Shown one piece after another: positions 5,403-9,762 of a DNA stretch of 9,762 nt; position 1 is the first letter of the stretch, and the number at the start of each line of letters is the position of its first letter. The stretch spans positions 1-9,762 of the forward strand of contig JACDDZ010000052.1 of NCBI GenBank assembly GCA_013816695.1, read 5' to 3'. A program made the translations under genes and the position numbers. A model generated the notes under the pieces. That model ran no database searches. It saw nothing but the letters and a program-made list of their open reading frames with translations, and was not told the origin of the DNA. This DNA comes from Gemmatimonadaceae bacterium. Lineage in GTDB: Bacteria; Gemmatimonadota; Gemmatimonadetes; Gemmatimonadales; Gemmatimonadaceae.

Positions 5403-6020
5403 ATGGCAAGACTTCGCACTGTTGCGCTCGGCGCAGCTCTGGTTGCAGCGACGGCTGGTGCCGGTATAGCACAGACGACGCAGGGAACCCGTCCCGATAC
5501 GGCCAAGGCCGGCGACTGGCGCAAGGGTCAGGCAGGCAAGGGCCGTGGCGAGATGGGACCGGAGCGACGCAGGAAAATGGAGCGTGGAATGCGCGGTCAC
5601 GCGGGGATGGGTCACCATGGACATGGTCGTGGAGTCCGTCCGGGAGCGCAGGGAAGGCCCGGCATGCAGGGGATGGATTTCATGCGCGGGCTCAACCTGA
5701 CGGAGACCCAGCGTACGCAGGTACGCGCAATTCATGAGAAGTTTCAACCGCAGTTGAAGACGATCCGTGAGCGTGCGCGTACAGAGTTCGAGGCAACGCG
5801 TGAAGCCCGCCAGCGTGGTGACACGGCAGCTGTAAAAGCATCGCTTCAACGGTCGCGCCAGAACATCGAATCGCAGACGGCAACGCTGCACGAGCAGATG
5901 TTCCGAGAGACTCGCGCAGTCCTGACGGCTGAGCAGCGCGCAAAAATCGACGCTCAGTTGGCTGAGCGGATCAAGCGATTGGACGAAGACAAGGCGCGTC
6001 TTGAGAGACTGCGTCGATAG
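5403..6020 (+). CDS. Spy/CpxP-like (LTXXQ motif) periplasmic protein
   Basis: A 205-residue exported protein. Residues 1-23 (MARLRTVALGAALVAATAGAGIAQ) are a signal peptide with a likely cleavage after AGIAQ or nearby. A low-complexity segment rich in Gly, Arg, Met and His follows (~40-95, including HAGMGHHGHGRG, which could bind metal). Then comes a helical, highly charged region with two LTXXQ-type motifs, LTETQRTQV and LTAEQRAKI, as in Spy and CpxP, periplasmic chaperone or stress-sensor proteins that bind unfolded proteins or metals. The helical part is strongly Arg/Glu/Gln-rich and likely coiled. ATG 5403 is chosen over the in-frame TTG 5391 because GGAGG (5393-5397) lies 5 nt upstream. 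It is a single-gene unit with its own leader hairpin and an intrinsic terminator 24 bp after the stop. Regulation by envelope stress is inferred from family and promoter candidate only. Confidence 0.85.
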   Translation: MARLRTVALGAALVAATAGAGIAQTTQGTRPDTAKAGDWRKGQAGKGRGEMGPERRRKMERGMRGHAGMGHHGHGRGVRPGAQGRPGMQGMDFMRGLNLTETQRTQVRAIHEKFQPQLKTIRERARTEFEATREARQRGDTAAVKASLQRSRQNIESQTATLHEQMFRETRAVLTAEQRAKIDAQLAERIKRLDEDKARLERLRR

Positions 6021-6043
6021 CAATTGAGCAATTGCCAAAAAGG

Positions 6044-6074
6044 AAAGCCCGCGTAGATACGCGGGCTTTTTTTT
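6044..6074 (+). terminator. Rho-independent terminator of the Spy-like gene
   Basis: A perfect 10-bp stem, AAAGCCCGCG (6044-6053) with CGCGGGCTTT (6060-6069), and loop TAGATA are followed by an eight-T run (6067-6074). It isolates the Spy-like gene from the sdh operon. Confidence 0.95.
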
Positions 6075-6145
6075 GGGCTCTTTCAGGGGTGGGTGGTATT
6101 CCATACCTTTGCATCCGACTTGAACTGCGTCTCCAGGGGGGATTG

Positions 6146-6949
6146 ATGGGCTCCGAAGTAGTTCAGCTGCGCCGGCGTGGATTTGGTGAAACGATGCGCC
6201 GGGATGCATGGTGGGTTCAGCCTTTAGTTGTATTCATGATCCTGACTTCGTTTCTCATTTACGCAACATGGGCTGCATTCCAGAATGCCCATTACGAGTT
6301 CGGCAACTATCTCTCCCCCTTTTATTCTCCGCTCCTGCTGGGCGATTCTCCGAACGCCTGGTTTGGACCAAAGCCGGGCTGGTGGCCCGCTCTTCTTCCG
6401 TTTTCGCCAGCGCTGCTGATTCTTCCATTTCCCGCTGGGTTTCGCTTCACCTGCTACTACTATCGCGGCGCGTACTACAAGGCATTCTGGTCGGATCCAC
6501 CGAACTGCGCCGTGGGAGAGCCGCGGGAGGGATATCGCGGAGAAAATTCATTCCCGCTCATAATCCAGAACATCCACCGCTATTTCCTGTACGCTGCGCT
6601 TGTATTCCTCGTCTTCCTCGCGCACGACGCCTGGAAGGCGATGTGGTTTACTGACGCTGTCACGGGCGACTCCCGCTTTGGAATTGGCATCGGAACGCTG
6701 GTGCTTACTCTCAATGTTTTTCTGCTTGGGGGATATACGCTTGGCTGTCACTCATTCCGCCACCTGGTTGGGGGGGGCCTGGACAGGATTGCGCGGAGGC
6801 CGGTTCGCAAAGCTGCGTACGACTGCGCAAGCTGCCTGAATCGAGGCCACATGCGTTGGGCGTGGTTCAGTCTTTTCGGCGTTGCGTTGTCTGATGTGTA
6901 CGTGCGGCTTTGTTCAATGGGAATTATTCACGACGTGAGGTTTTTTTAG
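6146..6949 (+). CDS. sdhC: succinate dehydrogenase membrane anchor subunit (single large cytochrome-b-type anchor)
   Basis: A 267-residue membrane protein that should anchor the SdhAB head and carry electrons to quinone. About five hydrophobic segments are visible (~23-45, 80-100, 143-165, 178-200, 237-257). Recognisable family strings are FGNYLSPFYSPLL (52-64), CYYYRGAYYKAFW (103-115), NIHRYFLYAALVFLVFLAHD (142-161), GGYTLGCHSFRHLVGG (195-210) and CASCLNRGH (227-235). H144, H160, H202, H206 and H235 are candidate heme or quinone-site ligands. From memory this resembles the ~270-residue anchor of mycobacterial Sdh1 rather than the E. coli SdhC/SdhD pair. ATG 6146 is preceded by AGGGGGG; the earlier in-frame TTG at 6032 would start before the terminator and is rejected. 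Its TAG stop shares one base with the GTG of sdhA. No second anchor gene is present. A G8 run lies at 6770-6777. Confidence 0.85.
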   Translation: MGSEVVQLRRRGFGETMRRDAWWVQPLVVFMILTSFLIYATWAAFQNAHYEFGNYLSPFYSPLLLGDSPNAWFGPKPGWWPALLPFSPALLILPFPAGFRFTCYYYRGAYYKAFWSDPPNCAVGEPREGYRGENSFPLIIQNIHRYFLYAALVFLVFLAHDAWKAMWFTDAVTGDSRFGIGIGTLVLTLNVFLLGGYTLGCHSFRHLVGGGLDRIARRPVRKAAYDCASCLNRGHMRWAWFSLFGVALSDVYVRLCSMGIIHDVRFF

Positions 6950-8769
6950 TGGCTGATTACGAAACGCATTATCACGATGTCCTCGTAATCGGCGCTGGCG
7001 GCGCTGGACTGAGAGCTGCCATCGAGGCGGTCAGCTCCGGTGTTTCCGTCGGGCTTGTTTGCAAGTCGCTGCTCGGGAAGGCGCACACTGTAATGGCCGA
7101 AGGTGGCGTTGCCGCAGCATTGGCCAACGTCGATGACCGGGACAGCTGGAGCGTGCACTTCGCAGATACGATGCGCGGCGGTCAGTACCTCAACAACTGG
7201 CGAATGGCGGAGCTGCACGCGAAGGAAGCTCCCGACCGTGTTCGCGAGCTGGAGGCGTGGGGGGCTGTTTTCGATCGTACCGAGGATGGCAGGATTCTTC
7301 AGCGCAATTTTGGTGGCCACAAATACCCGCGCCTCGCCCACGTTGGCGACCGTACGGGTCTCGAGATGATCAGGACGCTGCAGGACCGTGCAGTCTATAC
7401 AGGGATCGACGTGCACATGGAGTGCACAGTGCTGAAGCTCCTGACCAACGGCGAGCGGGTGGTTGGGGCTTTCGCATATGATCGTGAGCGCGGACGCTTC
7501 CGCGTATTTCACTGCAAGGCTGTAGTGCTGGCCACCGGTGGAATTGGGCGCGCGTTCAGCGTGACGAGCAACAGCTGGGAATACACGGGAGATGGGCAGT
7601 CGCTCGCGTTTCAGGTTGGCGCTGCCCTGCAGGACATGGAATTCGTACAGTTCCACCCGACTGGAATGGTGTGGCCGCCGAGCGTAAAGGGAATTCTCGT
7701 GACTGAAGGCGTTCGCGGCGAGGGAGGCGTGCTTGTCAATCGTGAAGGCCGCCGTTTCATGTTTGACGACATTCCGGACAATTACAAATCCCAGACGGCG
7801 GACAACGAAGAGGAGGGCTGGCGGTACACGCAGGGCGACAAGAGCGCCCGACGTCCTCCGGAGCTTCTCACGCGCGACCACGTAGCGCGATGCATTGTCA
7901 GGGAAGTGCGCGAGGGTCGCGGAAGTCCGCACGGTGGAGTTTATCTTGACATCTCGTGGATCAAGAACAAACTGCCGAATGCCGAGGGCCACATTCGGAA
8001 GAAGCTTCCGAGCATGTATCACCAGTTCAAGCAGCTCGCCGACATCGACATCACGAAAGAGCCAATGGAAGTGGGGCCCACTACTCACTATGCGATGGGC
8101 GGCATTCGAGTTAATGGCGACACCCAGATGTCAACTGTACCGGGTCTGTTTGCCGCCGGCGAATGCGCGGCCGGTTTGCACGGTGCCAACCGGCTTGGCG
8201 GAAACTCGCTCTCCGATCTACTCGTTTTTGGAAAGCGTGCAGGCGAGTTCGCCGCAAAGTTTGCACATGACAACGGGGAAACGACACTCCCGGGTGAGCA
8301 GGTTGATGCCACATCGAAGTGGGCGCTCGAGCCGTTCGAGCGTCCGCAGGGCGGCGACGGGGCGGGACCATTCCAGGTCCAGCTCCAGCTCCAGGAGATG
8401 ATGCAGAGGCTGGTTGGAATTGTGCGAACCGAATCTGAAATGCAGGAAGCATTGACTGGAATCCAGTCGCTTCGCGAAAAGGCAAAGACCGTTTCTGTCG
8501 CGGGTAACCGCGAGTACAATCCGGGGTGGCACACAGCCCTCGACTTGCCCAATCTCCTGAACGTGTCCGAAGCTATTACAATGGCGGCAATAGAGCGAAA
8601 GGAGAGTCGCGGCGGACATTTTCGCGAAGACTATGAGGCCAAGGATCCGGGGTTCGCGACCTTCAACATTGTGATGCGGAAGGGAGAGAAAGGCGAGATA
8701 CGGATAACGCGCGAAACCATTCCCGAGCTGCGTGGTGACCTCGCGCAGGTAGTCGAGGACAACAAGTAA
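6949..8769 (+). CDS. sdhA: succinate dehydrogenase flavoprotein subunit
   Basis: A 606-residue FAD subunit that oxidises succinate to fumarate (or the reverse) on the cytoplasmic face of the complex. Visible: the dinucleotide-binding motif VIGAGGAGLRAA (13-24), AHTVMAEGG with H46 as the expected covalent FAD attachment residue, ATGGIGRAF (195-203), FHPTG (235-239), the catalytic-loop RDHVAR with R309, HYAMGGI with H380, and RLGGNSLSDLLVFG with R415. The C-terminal helical and capping region ends with ESRGGHFREDY (552-562). The insertion NEEEGWRYTQGDKSARRPPE (286-305) is a feature of the non-E. coli subgroup. Length fits. The GTG start at 6949 overlaps the sdhC stop by 1 nt and has GAGG 8 nt upstream; a TTG start at 6910 inside sdhC is rejected. 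Its stop overlaps the sdhB ATG by 1 nt. The direction (succinate oxidation or fumarate reduction) is not decided by sequence. Confidence 0.97.
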   Translation: MADYETHYHDVLVIGAGGAGLRAAIEAVSSGVSVGLVCKSLLGKAHTVMAEGGVAAALANVDDRDSWSVHFADTMRGGQYLNNWRMAELHAKEAPDRVRELEAWGAVFDRTEDGRILQRNFGGHKYPRLAHVGDRTGLEMIRTLQDRAVYTGIDVHMECTVLKLLTNGERVVGAFAYDRERGRFRVFHCKAVVLATGGIGRAFSVTSNSWEYTGDGQSLAFQVGAALQDMEFVQFHPTGMVWPPSVKGILVTEGVRGEGGVLVNREGRRFMFDDIPDNYKSQTADNEEEGWRYTQGDKSARRPPELLTRDHVARCIVREVREGRGSPHGGVYLDISWIKNKLPNAEGHIRKKLPSMYHQFKQLADIDITKEPMEVGPTTHYAMGGIRVNGDTQMSTVPGLFAAGECAAGLHGANRLGGNSLSDLLVFGKRAGEFAAKFAHDNGETTLPGEQVDATSKWALEPFERPQGGDGAGPFQVQLQLQEMMQRLVGIVRTESEMQEALTGIQSLREKAKTVSVAGNREYNPGWHTALDLPNLLNVSEAITMAAIERKESRGGHFREDYEAKDPGFATFNIVMRKGEKGEIRITRETIPELRGDLAQVVEDNK

Positions 8770-9626
8770 TGACGAGCAGCGTACAGCGCGACATTGTCGA
8801 GAGCGGCCGCCGCGCGGCGGAACGGAGTGGTGAGAGTGCGGGAACCGAGACCCGCAGCGCGACCTTCAAGGTCTGGCGCGGCGACAGGAATGGCGGGGAG
8901 CTCAGGGATTATACGACTGCTGTATCGGAAGGGATGGTCGTGCTCGATGCCATTCACCAGATCCAGGCCGAAAGCGCAAACGACCTGGCTGTCCGGTGGA
9001 ATTGCAAGGCCGGCAAGTGTGGGTCCTGTTCTGCTGAAGTAAACGGGATGCCGAAGCTGATGTGCATGACGCGGTTGAGTGATCTTGATCTCGATGAGCC
9101 GGTGACAGTCGAACCGATGCGTGCCTTTCCGCCAGTTCGCGATCTCGTGACCGATGTCTCATGGAATTTCGAGGCGAAGAAAAAGATCCGGCAGTTTACG
9201 CCGCGCGCACCGGACGCTCCCGACGGGACCTGGAGAATGGATCAGGCAGATGTGGAGCGCGTGCAGGAATTCCGGAAGTGCATTGAATGTTTTCTATGTC
9301 AGGACGTGTGTCACGTGCTGCGTGACCACCACAAGCATGAAGAGTTCGTGGGGCCGCGCTACATGGTGTACGCGGCCGCGCTCGAGATGCATCCGCTCGA
9401 CACGCTGGACCGCGTGACAGACCTCAAGGAGCAGCATGGCATAGGGTATTGCAACATCACCAAGTGCTGCACAAAAGTGTGTCCGGAAAATATTACAATC
9501 ACGGACAACGCGATTATTCCGCTCAAGGAGCGAGTGGTTGACCGGCACTACGATCCGGTTGCCGCTCTTGTGCGTCTGGTACGCGGCGAGAAGAAGAACC
9601 ACGGCCGGAGACGAAAAACGCGATGA
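8769..9626 (+). CDS. sdhB: succinate dehydrogenase iron-sulfur subunit
   Basis: A 285-residue electron-transfer subunit linking the SdhA flavin to the anchor. The N-terminal ferredoxin domain binds [2Fe-2S] through C79, C84, C87 and C99 (WNCKAGKCGSC...MC). The C-terminal domain has CIECFLCQDVC and CNITKCCTKVCP. Aligned to the E. coli spacing, C171, C174, C177 and C238 would bind [4Fe-4S], and C181, C228 and C234 the [3Fe-4S] cluster near the quinone site; every cysteine needed is present with identical spacing. Compared with compact SdhB there is a ~30-residue polar N-terminal extension and a basic C-terminal tail (KKNHGRRRKTR). ATG 8769 overlaps the sdhA stop by 1 nt, and the TGA at the end overlaps the next gene's ATG, so the unit is translated in a coupled way. 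Confidence 0.97.
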   Translation: MTSSVQRDIVESGRRAAERSGESAGTETRSATFKVWRGDRNGGELRDYTTAVSEGMVVLDAIHQIQAESANDLAVRWNCKAGKCGSCSAEVNGMPKLMCMTRLSDLDLDEPVTVEPMRAFPPVRDLVTDVSWNFEAKKKIRQFTPRAPDAPDGTWRMDQADVERVQEFRKCIECFLCQDVCHVLRDHHKHEEFVGPRYMVYAAALEMHPLDTLDRVTDLKEQHGIGYCNITKCCTKVCPENITITDNAIIPLKERVVDRHYDPVAALVRLVRGEKKNHGRRRKTR

Positions 9627-9762
9627 CATCCATCAAGCCAATTTCAAAAGAGGCGATTCCATCGGCGCTTGAAAAAGCCGAACGCTACCGGCTTCTGAAT
9701 CATTCATGGGCGGCAGAAAGCATCTGCCTCGACGTGCTTGCTATCGATCCCGAAAACCAGGA
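9623..9762 (+). CDS. TPR-like protein, 5' part, coupled to sdhB
   Basis: Only the first 46 codons are in the window. The start ATG overlaps the sdhB stop in an ATGA arrangement, marking it as the fourth gene of the sdh operon. The translation has ISKEAIPSALEKAERYRLLN followed by AESICLDVLAIDPEN. The pattern of paired helices with the ALEKAERYRLL and AESICLDVLAIDPEN signatures (small residue, then D-P-x-N at the turn) is typical of tetratricopeptide repeats. No signal peptide is visible, so it is likely cytoplasmic. A role in assembly or stability of the Sdh complex is possible but is guessed from linkage only. Confidence 0.7.
   Translation, partial: MTSIKPISKEAIPSALEKAERYRLLNHSWAAESICLDVLAIDPENQ

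Noticed and set aside
6021..6034. CAATTG-AG-CAATTG repeat just after the Spy-like gene
   Set aside because: Short and directly followed by a much stronger terminator; likely incidental.
5400..6209. 269-codon minus-strand ORF
   Set aside because: Antisense to the Spy-like gene and crossing its intrinsic terminator; no domain recognised.
6946..8088. 380-codon minus-strand ORF
   Set aside because: It is a long antisense shadow of the GC-rich sdhA gene, with no recognisable motif and compositionally odd protein.
8372..8396. Repeated CAGCTC units in sdhA (QVQLQLQ)
   Set aside because: Simple codon repetition within a helix of a conserved enzyme, with no sign of expansion or function.
1..9762. 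Mobile element, CRISPR array, tRNA or rRNA
   Set aside because: No transposase or integrase motifs, no spaced direct repeats, no cloverleaf or rRNA signature seen on either strand.

Overview
The window looks like the chromosome of a Gemmatimonadota-type or related environmental bacterium of moderately high GC. This is an inference. It rests on the form of the DNA polymerase III delta-prime fragment, the carboxypeptidase-regulatory-domain TonB receptor, and the anchor-flavoprotein-iron/sulfur succinate dehydrogenase operon with a coupled TPR gene. No rRNA, tRNA, CRISPR array, integrase or transposase is visible.

Layout. (1) 1-503, minus strand: 5' part of holB, cut by the window edge. It is divergent from (2) a DUF3224 gene (580-969) and a DJ-1/PfpI-family gene (1035-1655) with an unusual SFPASDP tail. 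(3) 1683-3579: a compact regulated unit made of a perfect 8+8 bp inverted repeat, a six-helix membrane protein, a winged-helix (HTH_34-like) regulator overlapping it by 8 bp, and a cis-prenyltransferase (uppS family) 6 bp further on. It ends in a long nested hairpin. (4) 3621-5084: N-terminal half of a TonB-dependent receptor (signal peptide, regulatory-like domain, plug, barrel start) that stops early. Its 3' end lies opposite a possible 45-codon membrane-protein ORF on the minus strand (5024-5161). (5) 5162-5402: non-coding stretch with a 12-bp palindrome, an ECF-like promoter candidate and a 5'-leader hairpin. (6) 5403-6020: a secreted Spy/CpxP/LTXXQ-like protein followed by a textbook intrinsic terminator. 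(7) 6146-9762: four genes joined by 1-, 1- and 4-nt overlaps: a single large Sdh membrane anchor, SdhA, SdhB, and the beginning of a TPR protein.

How the genes work together. The last block should make a membrane-bound succinate:quinone oxidoreductase. SdhA holds covalent FAD, SdhB carries [2Fe-2S], [4Fe-4S] and [3Fe-4S] clusters, and the anchor is expected to bind heme and quinone. The most intriguing unit is block 3, where a polyprenyl diphosphate synthase homologue is transcribed with its own winged-helix regulator and a membrane protein behind a palindromic operator candidate. Envelope themes (UppS, TonB receptor, Spy-like protein) recur, but nothing shows that the separate units are co-regulated.
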